64,000 nt of DNA from assembly GCF_902806685.2 (NCBI RefSeq), contig NC_048550.1, positions 12,071,383-12,135,382 on the forward strand, written 5' to 3'. Made by a program: the position numbers and the translations under genes. Numbering within the stretch: position 1 is the stretch's first letter; the number at the start of each line of letters is the position of its first letter. The notes under the pieces were generated by a model. That model was not told the DNA's origin, did no database searches, and saw nothing but the letters and a program-made list of their open reading frames with translations. This stretch comes from Maniola hyperantus. Taxonomy: Eukaryota; Arthropoda; Insecta; Lepidoptera; Nymphalidae. Below, piece by piece: positions 56,001 to 62,822 of this stretch.

Positions 56001-57547
56001 GTTCAGCTTGTCGCTGGCTCACTATAGAGTACGGTTCTCTTGAGTGTGAGAAGAGTTTTGGCCATAGTCTACCATGCTGGCCAAATGCGGATTGGTAGAC
56101 TTCACTTCACACACCTTTGATAACATTTTGGAGAACTCTCAGGCATGCAGGTTTCCACACAATGTTTTCCATCACCGTTAAAGCAATGATATTTAATTAT
56201 TTAGTTAAAATGCACATAACTGTTCTCCAAGAAGTTATAGGTGCGTGTAAAAAGTACTCTGTGATTCTCGTTTCTCAGTGTTAGTATACCTCTATATTTA
56301 ATGTACTCTGTGCATCAAACCTACTAATGAAAGAGTCATCACATATTCTTTTAAAAGTACTTATGAGACTTACATTAATCTAAAAATACTTTTATACTAT
56401 TATACTAGCTTCTAAAATTAATAATTGATTTCTTATCTAGCAGAAGAATTACTATAGCCTTTTTTAATCCCTTTCATAACTTTATTTTAATTAATATGAG
56501 TAGTAAAACGATTTGCGGATAGCTTATGTCACTGATAAAAACACCTCTCGAGTTGTTTCAATGAAAATCTCATTTGACGTAACATTTGTCGAGGTTCTTA
56601 TATGACATCAAACTTCAAAACGCGTCCGCAATAGCATTTTTCATACAATAAATTTTATCGATAGTGTAAATGAACTGTCAAAACATTTTTTTGTCCACAT
56701 CTATCCTTTGTGGACTGTCTCACCGAACCGTGATAGGAAAACCATATTTTGACATTGATGCTGTCATTAAATGATAGATGCAGTCGATTCGTAATCGGCC
56801 TGCCGGTGTGTGACGTCACAATCATTTGACGTGCTTTTTTTTAGTTTAATCGATAATTTAAAATGGTTATTACACTTCAAACTAACAAAGGACGTGGATT
56901 TTACGTATTTTGGAAGACCCTCTATTTAATAATCACTGAGAAATAATTAATTTTTGATGTAGCCAAATACCCAATACTCCTCGACACATAAGCCGCCATC
57001 TCCATGGGCGAGGAATCCGACCTACTATCGCGCGTCGGCAGTAGTATTGCCCTGTGGAGATTACCCCGTGGAGTAAAGCTTATTTCAAACTACACGATAT
57101 AAAATATTATAAGAACTCGACCAACGGAGCCTCAATAGCTCAACCGGCATAGGAGTGGACTGAAAACCGAAAGTTCGACGGTTCAAATCCCGCCCGTTGC
57201 ACTATTGTCATACCTACTCCTAGCACAAGCCTGACGCTTAATTGGAGAGGAAAGGGGAATATTAGTCATTTAAAAATAAAATAAAAAAACGGAGGAATGT
57301 TTGCGTACATTAGAAACAGCTGCAGTGAATCGCAACTCGAATGTGATCCTATATAAATATGAATTATATGTATTATAGTCCCGTAGTGTGAAATAATCTA
57401 TGAACTCATATCTGAGTTTAACAGTAGGACATAAGGGTTCTTATAAATTGCGTGACGACGTAATCCGTTTACGTAGACGATCATTTTATTAAATAGAAAT
57501 ATTGGAACTGCTCACCTTGACACTGGAAGCCCTGTTTCCCGAAGCCC
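37026..57547 (-). CDS. Pkc53E: Conventional protein kinase C (C1A-C1B-C2-kinase), lacking only exon 1
   Basis: Twelve exons on the minus strand: 57547-57516, 54259-54177, 50873-50762, 45985-45857, 45397-45201, 43589-43269, 42432-42259, 41747-41656, 39252-39155, 38405-38137, 37852-37688, 37178-37026. Phases agree at every junction, giving 607 residues. Order: C1A (GFGKQGFQCQ; VHKRCHEYVTFTC), C1B (SSPTFCDHCGSLLYGL; CDMNVHKRC), calcium-binding C2 (LIPMDPNGLSDPYVKL; NPEWNETVSFDL), V3 hinge, then kinase: GKGSFGKV, AIKILKK, YRDLKLDN, DFG, activation-loop TTKTFCGTPDYIAPE, turn motif LTPTD and hydrophobic motif FMGFSFLNPEYVQHV. C1 before a standard C2 makes it a conventional, Ca- and diacylglycerol-dependent PKC. 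The exon sizes 32, 83, 112 and 129 are, as I recall, those of vertebrate cPKC genes. Exon 1 (pseudosubstrate, about 57 residues) was not found and should lie beyond 64000. Pkc53E fits best; inaC is the alternative. Confidence 0.95.
37392..37499 (-). pseudogene. Tandem copy of the penultimate PKC exon (copy 3, internal deletion)
   Basis: Third, shorter unit: RLGYDIRGEGNVPSHPFF is recognisable, then a 42-bp in-frame deletion relative to copy 2 removes the RRIDWARVEARD region. Donor GTAAGT remains. It is open over its 108 bp. Confidence 0.7.
37519..37669 (-). pseudogene. Tandem copy of the penultimate PKC exon (copy 2)
   Basis: A 169-bp-period duplicate of the exon at 37688-37852. It is open without a stop, from KSFLMKNPPKRLGYDI to RRIDWARVEARDIQPPFKSK, with the GTAAGT donor kept. 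It lacks the true acceptor and the first seven codons; an AG in GCAAG could act as an in-phase acceptor. Several conserved residues are changed (e.g. HPFF to NSLF). Probably a relic, but in-frame use is not excluded. Confidence 0.75.
37906..38058. mobile_element. Hairpin MITE, 'CACGCGCCATTTTAAC' family (copy 5), in a PKC intron
   Basis: Left GTTCTCACTCGTCATTTTAA, right GAGTTAAAATGGCGCGTC, inner CAACTGTCATG and ACATGACAGTTG. It lies in the intron between the kinase exons at 38137 and 37852. Confidence 0.8.
38406..38447 (-). repeat. Retroelement tail abutting a PKC splice acceptor
   Basis: On the minus strand TACAAGTTTACTTGAATAAA then TTTATTCTATTC runs directly into AAG and exon 38405. It resembles the tail at 59025-59075 (AAGTTTACATGAATAAAAAA, ATTCTATTC). 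Confidence 0.65.
38448..38634 (+). repeat. Metulj-like SINE, head missing, in a PKC intron
   Basis: TTAAATATCACTCGCTTTAA, CATGCCTGAGAGTTCTCC, CATTGCCAGCGTGGTAGAC and TTGATCATGATGA. Confidence 0.7.
38637..38828. mobile_element. Hairpin MITE, 'GTACGCGGCAGAA' family, in a PKC intron
   Basis: GCACAGTACGCGGCAGAAAA left and TTTTCTGCCGCGTACTGTAC right; inner ACATCGGCCTTTAGAATG / CTAAAGGTCGATGT. Confidence 0.85.
38895..39135 (+). repeat. 'CTAGCTGATGCCC' repeat (fullest copy), in a PKC intron
   Basis: AACTAGCTGATGCCCGCGAT, GTGGATTTAGG, CGGGATAAAAGTAGTCTATG, AAATCGGTTGAACGGTTGAG, CAGACAGA run, and TATAATATTAGTATGGA. The tail is followed by short repeats of TAGTATGGAT (39117-39146). Confidence 0.8.
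39255..39942. other. PKC intron stretch, with a GC-rich segment
   Basis: No exon found. A GC-rich segment at 39735-39925 (GTGCGTTGCGGTGCCGCACC; GGTGCGGCGCCG) resembles words near 41555-41605, suggesting an unnamed MITE; ends not resolved. Confidence 0.4.
39943..40025 (+). repeat. 'CTAGCTGATGCCC' repeat, 5' fragment
   Basis: GACTAGCTGATGCCCGCGAC, TCCGCGTGGATGTAGG, ATTTTCCGGGATAAAAG. It is broken by the LINE fragment that follows. Confidence 0.75.
40028..40258 (+). mobile_element. C-terminal fragment of a non-LTR retrotransposon ORF2
   Basis: A plus-strand frame (about 40110-40244) reads GRPPARWTDDIKRLAGSGWM then RKAEDRVWWRSLGKAVQQWT and a stop. RPPARWxDDI...W.RKAEDR is the end of insect endonuclease-reverse transcriptase polyproteins. 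A GATGATG tail follows. It lies in a PKC intron; related fragments are at 45510-45765 and 59640-59905. Confidence 0.8.
40725..40860 (+). repeat. Non-LTR retrotransposon 3' tail
   Basis: GAGTTTCTTGCTGGTTCTTC, GCATTCCGAACCAGTGGTAG, ATTCGTAAGTACTTGTAAAAG, ending GAATGAATGAA. Same tail as at 58950-59080. Confidence 0.65.
40915..41095 (+). repeat. Repeat related to the 'CTAGCTGATGCCC' tail, with a (GACA)n tract
   Basis: GGGATAAAAAGTATCCTATA, AAGTTTCATTGGAATCCATT and ten CAGA units at 41050-41089. Confidence 0.65.
41461..41484 (+). repeat. Poly(A) tract in a PKC intron
   Basis: About 24 consecutive A bases after GG, at the end of an A-rich region. It may be the tail of a retrocopy whose body I cannot identify. 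Confidence 0.5.
42722..43020 (+). repeat. Metulj-like SINE in a PKC intron
   Basis: GTTAAGGCGTCAAGGAG head remnant, CACGCATCTCTAACTTTTTG, GTTATGCGCGTTTTAAGC, CACTTGGCCAGCGTGGTAG, ending GATGTGATGATGATGAT. Confidence 0.75.
44195..44372 (-). repeat. tRNA-Phe-like SINE (copy 2), reversed
   Basis: AATATTCCCCTTTCCTCTCC, CTTGTGCTAGGAGTAGG, CCTTTCGGTTTTCAGTCC and GGTTGAGCTATTGAGGC. It splits an older sequence containing TTTACGCCACTGCAACAT. Confidence 0.8.
44925..45177 (-). repeat. 51-bp tandem repeat, five units, next to the PKC C2 exon
   Basis: Exact 51-bp spacing of AGACAATTTTTGGGACAA at 44931, 44982, 45033, 45084 and (variant) 45135. It lies in the PKC intron, beginning about 22 bp after the donor of exon 45397-45201. 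Because 51 is a multiple of 3 and no stop falls in one frame, it makes a spurious 17-residue-repeat ORF. Confidence 0.9.
45510..45765 (+). mobile_element. LINE ORF2 C-terminal fragment in a PKC intron
   Basis: CATGCCATGTCTGTCGCAGT, CAGACGTGTTCTGGAGTGG and ACCTGAAGAAGGTGGTGGGA encode a decayed version of the same R-DDLKKVVGSGWxRKAEDR end as at 40028-40258. Confidence 0.7.
46125..46520 (+). repeat. 'GGTTCCGTACC' repeat (copy 2), in a PKC intron
   Basis: ACGGAACCCTTATAGGATCA, ACCCGTTGACCTAGAATCAT, TTGATTTATCGTGCAAAATG, TACGGAACCCGCGATGCGCG. Confidence 0.8.
46530..48240. other. PKC intron stretch
   Basis: No exon recognised. Inverted words TTTTACGCCG..AACATGCG and CATGCCGCAATATTGC at 47190-47420 suggest an old foldback element. 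A CAGCGGGCTGT-type repeat relative with a (CCGT)n tract lies at 47740-47845. Confidence 0.4.
48245..48660 (-). repeat. Degenerate tandem units next to the alternative C1B exon
   Basis: Sequence matching the 3' part of the alternative exon and its donor flank is repeated, diverged, about 182 bp upstream in plus coordinates: CAACAGCGGTATAAATGCAAAG (minus, near 48550-48571) resembles CAACAGGGATATAAGTGCGAAG. A weaker relative is near 48262-48280. Shared flanks include GAGGAGCTAA, CTCTCAGAC and GACTTGGCAATCGC. These copies lack the Cys-His motif and look dead. Confidence 0.6.
48737..48845 (-). CDS. Alternative (mutually exclusive) first C1B exon of PKC
   Basis: Minus-strand exon of 109 bp encoding 36 residues plus one base: AAYGAHKWNKWTFITPTFCD followed by HCGAMLHLSQQGYKCE. 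It lies between the canonical C1B exon (50873-50762) and the next exon (45985-45857). Acceptor AAAG and donor GTACTT give the same entry phase (0) and exit phase (1) as the canonical exon, and the same five residues precede the C1 histidine. Either exon can therefore join to ...GADSD upstream and (A)CDMNVHKRC downstream. PTFCDHCG is identical in both; the rest has diverged. The exon is open, with no disabling change. Using both would shift the frame, so they would be mutually exclusive. A recently inactivated duplicate is possible; transcript data would decide. Confidence 0.72.
48850..49480. other. PKC intron stretch
   Basis: No exon or repeat recognised. Confidence 0.4.
49485..49785 (+). repeat. 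Minisatellite of about 85-bp units in a PKC intron
   Basis: AAAACCAAGCTGCRAAGAGAAA recurs near 49515, 49595, 49675 and 49755, with CAGACAAATATGTATTAGC between. One further unit stands at 50637-50700, directly beside the canonical C1B exon, separated by inserted elements. Confidence 0.75.
49785..50150. mobile_element. Inverted-repeat element inside the minisatellite
   Basis: GGCCGAAATTAATAATAATA left and TTATTATTAATTTCTGCC right; the interior has TCTCCCCTGCCGGGGTGTAA. Non-coding. Confidence 0.6.
50515..50632. mobile_element. Short inverted-repeat element beside the C1B exon
   Basis: ACTCAGAGTCGCTAATCG left and AATAAGCGACTCTGAGT right; about 118 bp. Confidence 0.65.
50925..51140 (+). repeat. 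Metulj-like SINE with good tRNA-like head, in a PKC intron
   Basis: GTCGCCTAGTGGTTAGAACG (A-box-like), GGAGGTCGGGGGTTCGATCC, then GGAAAACATCGTGAGGAAAC and CACTTGGCCAGCGTGGTAC. It starts about 50 bp upstream of the C1B exon on the minus strand. Confidence 0.85.
51580..51830 (+). mobile_element. Non-LTR retrotransposon RT C-terminal fragment
   Basis: The plus-strand frame reads QALYTSQLWYDYTK, then RVQYNNAFRALLGLPWRCSA and SGMFAMHRVDDLNAVMRR, with an in-frame TAA after FKA. This is the region after the reverse transcriptase domain of CR1/Jockey-like LINEs. An AATTT-repeat tail follows near 51940-51965. It lies in a PKC intron. Confidence 0.8.
52180..52350 (-). repeat. 'CTAGCTGATGCCC' repeat, reversed fragment
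   Basis: GTCTGTCTGTCGGTC, GAACGGCTGAACCTATTTTG, TCCCACGGGATTTTTAAAAA, ATCCACGCGGGCTAATATTA. Confidence 0.6.
52495..52715 (+). repeat. Metulj-like SINE, head decayed
   Basis: GAAAAATATCGTGAGGGAAA, CCTGAGAGTTCTCCATAATG, ATTCTGAGAGGAGACCCGTG and GGGTTGACCATGATGAATAA. Confidence 0.75.
53035..53235 (+). repeat. Metulj-like SINE, head missing
   Basis: GCTTTAACGGTGAAGGAAAA, CATGCCTGAGAGTTCTCTAT, GAGAGGAGACCCGTGCTCAG. Confidence 0.75.
53277..53665. mobile_element. MITE with TACAGGGTGTAA-type ends
   Basis: TATACAGGATGTAATTAGAA left and TTCTGGTTACACCCTGTATA right, arms of about 33 bp with a few mismatches, continuing through GCAAAAAC / GTTTTTGC. About 390 bp, with no transposase. Confidence 0.75.
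53670..54170. other. PKC intron stretch
   Basis: No exon; a decayed retroelement tail (CGAGAGTTTCTTGGCGGTTC) lies at 54045-54090. Confidence 0.45.
54908..55012 (-). repeat. Reversed fragment of a Metulj-like SINE
   Basis: GCGGGTTTCCTCACGATC, TAGTGATATTTAGTTGTTAC and AACTCCGAAAAGTTAGAGG match the reversed SINE centre. This explains the ORF running over it. Confidence 0.65.
55502..55687 (+). repeat. Direct duplication of 92 bp
   Basis: TTATAAGAAGCAGATGGTGA begins at 55502 and again at 55594, both running to AAACTGTTGTTTTAT. Near-identical copies indicate a recent duplication. Confidence 0.9.
55797..55985 (+). repeat. Metulj-like SINE, diverged
   Basis: GAGCCTAGTGGTTAGGATG, GGTTGGGGGTTCAATTCTAG, GAGTTATGTGCGTTTTAAAC and CTCCATATTGTTCTCAAAGG. 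Confidence 0.8.
56048..56255 (-). repeat. Metulj-like SINE reversed, head-to-head pair with the copy at 55797
   Basis: TGTGAGAAGAGTTTTGGCCA, CAAATGCGGATTGGTAGACT, GAGAACTCTCAGGCATGCAG and AAGTTATAGGTGCGTG. Confidence 0.8.
56260..57120. other. PKC intron stretch
   Basis: No exon or named repeat recognised. Confidence 0.45.
57126..57275 (+). repeat. tRNA-Phe-like SINE (copy 3)
   Basis: GAGCCTCAATAGCTCAACCG, GTGGACTGAAAACCGAAAG, CCTAGCACAAGCCTGACGC, GAGAGGAAAGGGGAATATTA. Confidence 0.8.
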
Positions 57548-57617
57548 CTGTAACAAGATACAACAATAACTTAATATAACATTCATACTATTAAATACTG
57601 AGCTATAAAATACAATT

Positions 57618-57922
57618 AATATCATCATCATCATCATCATGATGAACCCATCGCCGGCTCACTACAGAACAGGGTCTCCTCTCAGACTGAGAAGGGGTTT
57701 GTGGCTACCACGCTGAGCATATGCGGATTGGTAGACTTCACACGCCTTTGAGAACATTATGGACACTCAGGCATGCAGGTTTTCTTCACCGTTAAAGCGA
57801 GTGATATTTAATTACTTAAAACGCACATAAGTCTTAAAAGTTAGAGGTGCGTGCCCGGGATCGAACCCCCGACCTCCGATTAGAAGGCAGACGTCCTAAC
57901 CACCAGGCTATCACAGCTTCAT
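57618..57922 (-). repeat. Metulj-like SINE, reversed, full length
   Basis: A run of ATC repeats, CCATCGCCGGCTCACTACAG, GGTCTCCTCTCAGACTGAG, CGGGATCGAACCCCCGACCT and GACGTCCTAACCACCAGGCT. It is the best complete copy, with the (GAT)n tail at the left. Confidence 0.9.
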
Positions 57923-57989
57923 ACCATATAGGGCCATACAATAATAACTAAGATAAAACAATAATTTCAATTTTCAAGTAATATTTTTT

Positions 57990-58218
57990 TTTTTTTTTTA
58001 AATTCAGATACAAGTTAGCCCTTGACTGCAATCTCACCTGATGGTAAGTGATGATGCAGTCTAACATGATAGCGGGCTAACCTGGAAGGGGTATGGCAGT
58101 TTTTATTAAACCCATACCCCTTTGGTTTCTACACGGCATCGTACCGGAACGCTAAATCGCTTGGCGGCACGGCTTTGCCGGTAGGGTGGTAACTAGCCAC
58201 GGCCGAAGCCTCCCACCA
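57990..58218 (-). repeat. 'GGCTTCGGCCGTGGCTAG' SINE body, reversed
   Basis: TACAAGTTAGCCCTTGACTG, GGGCTAACCTGGAAGGGGTA, GCACGGCTTTGCCGGTAGGG and CTAGCCACGGCCGAAGCCTC. Confidence 0.85.
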
Positions 58219-58258
58219 GAGTAAACATGAATAATAATACTGAACTAGAAATATTAAA

Positions 58259-58345
58259 TACTAGCTGATGCCCGCGACTTCGTCCGCGTGGATATAGGTT
58301 TTTAAAAATCCCGTGCGAACTCTTTGATTTTCCGGGATAAAAAGT
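58259..58345 (+). repeat. 'CTAGCTGATGCCC' repeat, 5' fragment
   Basis: TACTAGCTGATGCCCGCGAC, TTCGTCCGCGTGGATATAGG, TTTTCCGGGATAAAAAGTAG. Confidence 0.8.
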
Positions 58346-58349
58346 AGCC

Positions 58350-58848
58350 TGCATGCAGGACGGGATTTCTAATACTACCCCCGAAGAAAATAAAAAAAAT
58401 AGATAGTATGCTACTTTGACGTAAGATTTTTTACACCTTTATTACCTATTATCTCCCAAAGCCACCATGATCCAAACTTCATAGTCGCTGATCGGTCCTT
58501 CCTGTATGGGGCACAATACGCAGAGAAACTTTCAGCTTTTATAAAATAATGAAGGTCTGGAACGCGCTGGCTCTTAGTCCATAATAAAGGGAAATTCTAA
58601 TTGCATTCACCCCGCAAATGAAAGCACAAACAATGAGGATGAGTATTCCACAGTGTATTTGTAGCATTCAAATTACGCATCCAAGCTTAAATCCAATTGA
58701 CTTTAGCTTGAATTGTTTGCTCAGCTCAGCGGTCCAATTTAAAAGGATCGAGTGTTTATTTTTGCTCTATTTGATTTTTTATAGTTCTTGTAAGTTGTAT
58801 TAGCGCTTTCCATACAAACGTAGTTTGGGTCTCATTCGAATATTAACC
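58350..58848. other. Non-coding stretch right of the PKC exons
   Basis: No exon or repeat recognised; probably PKC intron 1. Confidence 0.4.
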
Positions 58849-58849
58849 A

Positions 58850-58945
58850 ACTAGATGATGCCCGTGACTTCATCAGCGTGGATTTTAGGTTTTTAAAAAT
58901 CCATTGGGAACTCTTTGATTTTCTGTGATAAAAAGTAGCTCATAA
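58850..58945 (+). repeat. 'CTAGCTGATGCCC' repeat, diverged fragment
   Basis: ACTAGATGATGCCCGTGACT, GCGTGGATTTTAGG, TTGGGAACTCTTTGATTTTC. Confidence 0.65.
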
Positions 58946-59082
58946 AATCTCCTCTTCAAATCTACTCGGTAGGAACGGCATTCCGGACCAGTGGTAAATT
59001 ATAACTACCTGACTATTCATAAATACTTGTAAAAAGTTTACATGAATAAAAAAAACATTCTATTCTATTCTATTCTCCAGGC
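58946..59082 (+). repeat. Non-LTR retrotransposon 3' tail ending in (ATTCT)n
   Basis: CGGTAGGAACGGCATTCCGG, CATAAATACTTGTAAAAAG, TTTACATGAATAAAAAAAAC, then TCTATTCTATTCTATTCTC. Confidence 0.7.
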
Positions 59083-59100
59083 CCTTAACTATACCCATGC

Positions 59101-59492
59101 AAAAAACCGGCCAAGTGCGAGTCAGGCTCGCACAAGGAGGGTTCCCTACTATAGTAGTATTTTTTCGACATTTTGCACGATAATTTAAAAACTATAATGC
59201 ATAAAAATAAATAAAAAACTGTTTTAGAATACACAAGTAAAGCCCTTTCATATGATAACCTACTTGATCTAGTTATCTTACTTCGAAAATTGAAAATACT
59301 AATTTTTAATTCATAACCACAATTAAATTTTTTTTTGTGTGATGTAACCACAAATTCACGGTTTTCCAAATTTCATGATTCTAGGTCAACGGGAAGTACC
59401 CTATAGGTTTCTTGACAGACCGACAGACAGACAACAAAGTGATCCTATAAGGGTTCCGTTTTTCCTATTAAGGTACGGAACTCTTAAAAATG
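59101..59492 (-). repeat. 'GGTTCCGTACC' repeat, reversed, near full length
   Basis: AAAAACCGGCCAAGTGCGAG, TTTTGCACGATAATTTAAAA, TCTAGGTCAACGGGAAGTAC, GTTCCGTTTTTCCTATTAAG. Confidence 0.85.
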
Positions 59493-59639
59493 ACCTTTCC
59501 ACAAGGGTCCGCAATTAGTTAAAGTACGTTAACCCCTGATGTTCAACCCTAGGCCAAGCCATAATATCGTTAACTAACCTCGCTCCTAATCCATCGCTAA
59601 CCTAACCTACATAATTTTGCATCAATCCAATCCCATCCC

Positions 59640-59905
59640 ATTCATCAGCCTGTTTGCGTCCACTGCTGGACATATGCCTTTCCAAGAGCACGCCACCAAA
59701 CACGGTCCTCAGCCTTCCTCATCCACCCGCTCCCCACCACCTTCTTCAGGTCATCGGTCCAGCTGGCTGGAGGTCGTCCCACACTGCGCTTACCGGTACG
59801 CGGTCTTCACTCCAGAACACGTCTGTCTCATCGGCCGTCGGTTCTGCGACAGACAATATGACCTGCTTATTGCCACTTCAGCTTGCTAATCCTTTGAGCT
59901 ATGTC
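59640..59905 (-). mobile_element. LINE ORF2 C-terminal fragment, reversed
   Basis: On the minus strand it encodes the RPPASWTDDLKKVVGSGWM-type end, seen on the plus strand as CACCTTCTTCAGGTCATCGG and GTCGTCCCACACTGCGC. Plus-strand ORFs across it are antisense. Confidence 0.75.
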
Positions 59906-60297
59906 GGTCATTTTGCATCACCTTTCTTCTAATTTGATGCGTTTGCAACCTACATATTACAATTTTCACGGACTCGGATGAGTGCGTAACTGCCGTAAAG
60001 GGAACCCGCCCACTTTCATTCCGTCTATTAGCGTGGGAAGACCTCTCCCACACACAAAAATATCGTTACCCTTTTCGACAAAATTGATTCAGCGAAAGGT
60101 AAATTTGCTTAGTATGATCCCGGCATATTTAGATTACAGTGAATATCAGGTTTCGTACATAATAATTAAGTTAATTTGATTGTTCACGCAAACTAGTTCT
60201 AAAAATAGTACCGAGCTTTTTCAGTTTTCCCAGCAGAAAAATATGATACAATTTTTAGTTAGGTAAGTATTCGTCTAGTCTATTACAACATCTAGAC

Positions 60298-60565
60298 TCT
60301 AGATGCTGTGATAGACGTCTGCCTCCTATTTGGAGGTCGAGGGTTCGATCCCGGGCACGCACCTCTAACTTTTCGGAGTTATGTGCGTTTTAAGTAATTA
60401 AATATCACTTGCGTTATCGGTGAAGGAGAACATAACGATTAAACCTGCACACCTGAGAGTTCTTCATAATGTTCTCAAAGGTATGTGAAGTGTGCCAATC
60501 CGCATTTGGCCAGCGTGGTAGACTGTACACTATGGCCAAACACCTTCTCATTCTGACTATGTAAA
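60298..60565 (+). repeat. Metulj-like SINE
   Basis: GTCTGCCTCCTATTTGGAGG, GGGTTCGATCCCGGGCACGC, CGGAGTTATGTGCGTTTTAA and GCATTTGGCCAGCGTGG. Confidence 0.85.
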
Positions 60566-60970
60566 TGCTAGGGGTTTTCTGAAAAATCCTAAGATATACC
60601 GTAGGACTTTATTAAGTACCAAGCTAATGTTATTGAAAGCTAAATTACTTTCTCCCAGCGGAATTAACTATCTTATTAAAGTCGAGAGCCTTTCAACGGA
60701 AAACCTTGTATGTAATTTTCTAATGCACGGGCGAAGTTAATCTTGAAAATTGCATTAATAACGCTAATGCAATTTCAGCCCTAGTCTAGGGCTGTCACTT
60801 GGGTTGCAAAATTTTAAATTGAAAGCACGATGCAAGTTAGAGCGTGTTGGAGTAAATTTATTATACTGGGTATGTTGTACACAGGCGGTCAGTTGTATAA
60901 CTTGACAAAATGTGGCAGCCTTGACAGAATTGCCAGTCCCACAATATAAAATGCAGTGATCAGAAAATTA
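60566..60970. other. Non-coding stretch
   Basis: No gene or repeat recognised. Confidence 0.45.
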
Positions 60971-60971
60971 A

Positions 60972-61412
60972 TTCGACTTCGTCCGCGTGGACTACTCAAA
61001 TTTCAACCCCCTATTTCTCCCCTTAGGGGTTGGATTTTTAATAACTCTTTCTTAGCGGATGCCTACATCATAATAGCTATCTGCATGCCAAATTTCAGCC
61101 CGATCCGTCCAGTAGTATGAGCTGTGCGTGATCTATCAGATCAGTCAGTCACCTTTTCCTTTTGTATATTTAAGACTAGCAGAGGCTCGCGACTTCGTCC
61201 GCGTGGACTACATAAATTTCAAACCCCTATTTCACACCCTTAGGGGTTGAATTTTCAAAAATCCTTTCTCAGCGGACGCTTACGTCATAATAGCTATCTG
61301 TATGCCACATTTCAGCCCGATCCGTCCAGTAGTTTGAGCTGTGCGTTGATAGATCAGTCAGTCGGTCAGTCAGTCAGTCAGTCAGTCACCTTTTCCTTTT
61401 ATACATTTAGAT
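60972..61412 (+). repeat. Two adjacent 'CCCTTAGGGGTT' repeats in the same orientation
   Basis: Copies at 60972-61175 and 61178-61412, each with GACTTCGTCCGCGTGGACTA, the TTAGGGGTT stretch, AGCCCGATCCGTCCAGTAG and a TCAGTCAG run before CACCTTTTCCTTTT. Confidence 0.85.
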
Positions 61413-61707
61413 AAATATAATATTATATCATCAGTGATTATAACATACAACTTAAAAATTCAGTTAAGCGACAAAGCTAAAATATAATAACATTCCCTTT
61501 GTTGCTGTTGTGACAACCCTAACGCAATTTTATATGAGACCACAATAGAAAATGCAATGTTCGTAAAATCCCATTAGCAATATTGTACGGGCGCCGCGGA
61601 CGGTCAACGATGGCTTGACCTAGGGTTGAACATCAGGAGCATCGTTAATTTATAACGTCTATTAAAGCGACCCTATTAAATAAATTGCGGACCCTTGTAT
61701 GGTCTGA

Positions 61708-62140
61708 TTGTTTTTAGTGTTCCGTACCTCAAAAGGAAAGACGGAACCCTTATAAGATCACTTTGTTGTCTCTCTGTCTGTCTGTCTGTCTGCTAGCTTT
61801 TCACGGCTCAACCGTTCAACCGATTTTGACGAAATTTGGTACAGAGGTAGCTTGCAACCCGGGGAAGGACATAGGCTACTTTTTATCTCGGAAAATTTAA
61901 GAGTTCTCACAGGATTTTTAAAAACCTAAACCCACGCGTACTAAGTCGCGGGCTTCAGCTACTATTATAATAACTCAAGGTATTATATGAAAGGGCTTTA
62001 CCTGTACATTCTAAAACAGATTTTTATTTATTTTTATGCATAGTAGTTTTTGATTTATCGTGCAAAATGTCGAAAAAATACGACTGTAGTACGGGACCCT
62101 CGGTGCGCGAGTCTGACTCGCACTTGGCCGGTTTTTTGAC
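61708..62140 (+). repeat. 'GGTTCCGTACC' repeat split by a reversed 'CTAGCTGATGCCC' repeat
   Basis: Head TTAGTGTTCCGTACCTCAAA (61714) and tail TTGATTTATCGTGCAAAATG ... TTGGCCGGTTTTTTG belong to one family. Between them (61788-61972) lies the other family reversed: GCTTTTCACGGCTCAACCGT ... CGCGGGCTTCAGCTA. Confidence 0.8.
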
Positions 62141-62388
62141 GATCATGACTATATCTTCCCAATCTTACCCCAATATACCTGGACGAGAACTGGAGCGCAC
62201 ATCCATCAAAATCTACCTTTCCAGACTAATCCATTCAATCATTAATTATTCCATTCAGAAGTTTCTCGCTCATTCATTCACTGAAAGAATTAAGTTTAGT
62301 AAAGTTAATTAACTCAAACGAAATTTTGATTAGACATTGTTTGACTTCGGGCCATGAAGATTCGCTTTGATTTTATACTCTAGGGCTG

Positions 62389-62820
62389 CCTTTCCACCAG
62401 AGATGTGCTACGCTGCTAAGCTACGAATGTGTGTCAAACCCAATTTTTGTTGTTGTTTCGGCTTGACTATGCTGCGTAGCGTAGGCCCTACTGGCCGCTA
62501 CAGCGTCACCGAGGTGGCGAGCGCGAAGCTCCGCCATGGGGGTGAGCCGTAGGGCTCGAAGAAATATTCGAGAGGTCGGGGGGCAACGTCCTCCTAAGGG
62601 CGCCTCCTGTGAGCCTCGGACCACGGCTTAGAATGACGTTGGGATGGGTGGAGTTGTTGGACTACTAGTTAGTCTGTACGCCCCCGAGGCCGTGGCGTGA
62701 GTCCACGTCCGGGTGACGTTAGAAATCGGGGACCTCGTCTTCGCCGGCGAAGACGCTATTCAAATCCAATAGGATCGCTTGGTTTTTATAGCATAGCTTA
62801 GCTTAGCTCTGGTGGAAAGG
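62389..62820. mobile_element. MITE with CCTTTCCACCAGAG ends carrying a GC-rich insert
   Basis: Termini CCTTTCCACCAGAG and CTCTGGTGGAAAGG at 62389 and 62820. AT-rich arms (GCTAAGCTAC / TAGCTTAGC) surround a GC-rich block at about 62480-62750 (GGTGGCGAGCGCGAAGCTCC; GGGCGCCTCCTGTGAGCC) of different composition, perhaps a retroelement 5' region; not identified. Confidence 0.7.
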
Positions 62821-62822
62821 AG

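Noticed and set aside
57840..57922. Possible tRNA gene on the minus strand at the SINE head
   Set aside because: It is the head of a Metulj-like SINE with the usual body and GAT tail.
59617..59932. Two plus-strand ORFs of about 90 residues
   Set aside because: They are antisense to a decayed LINE ORF2 end.
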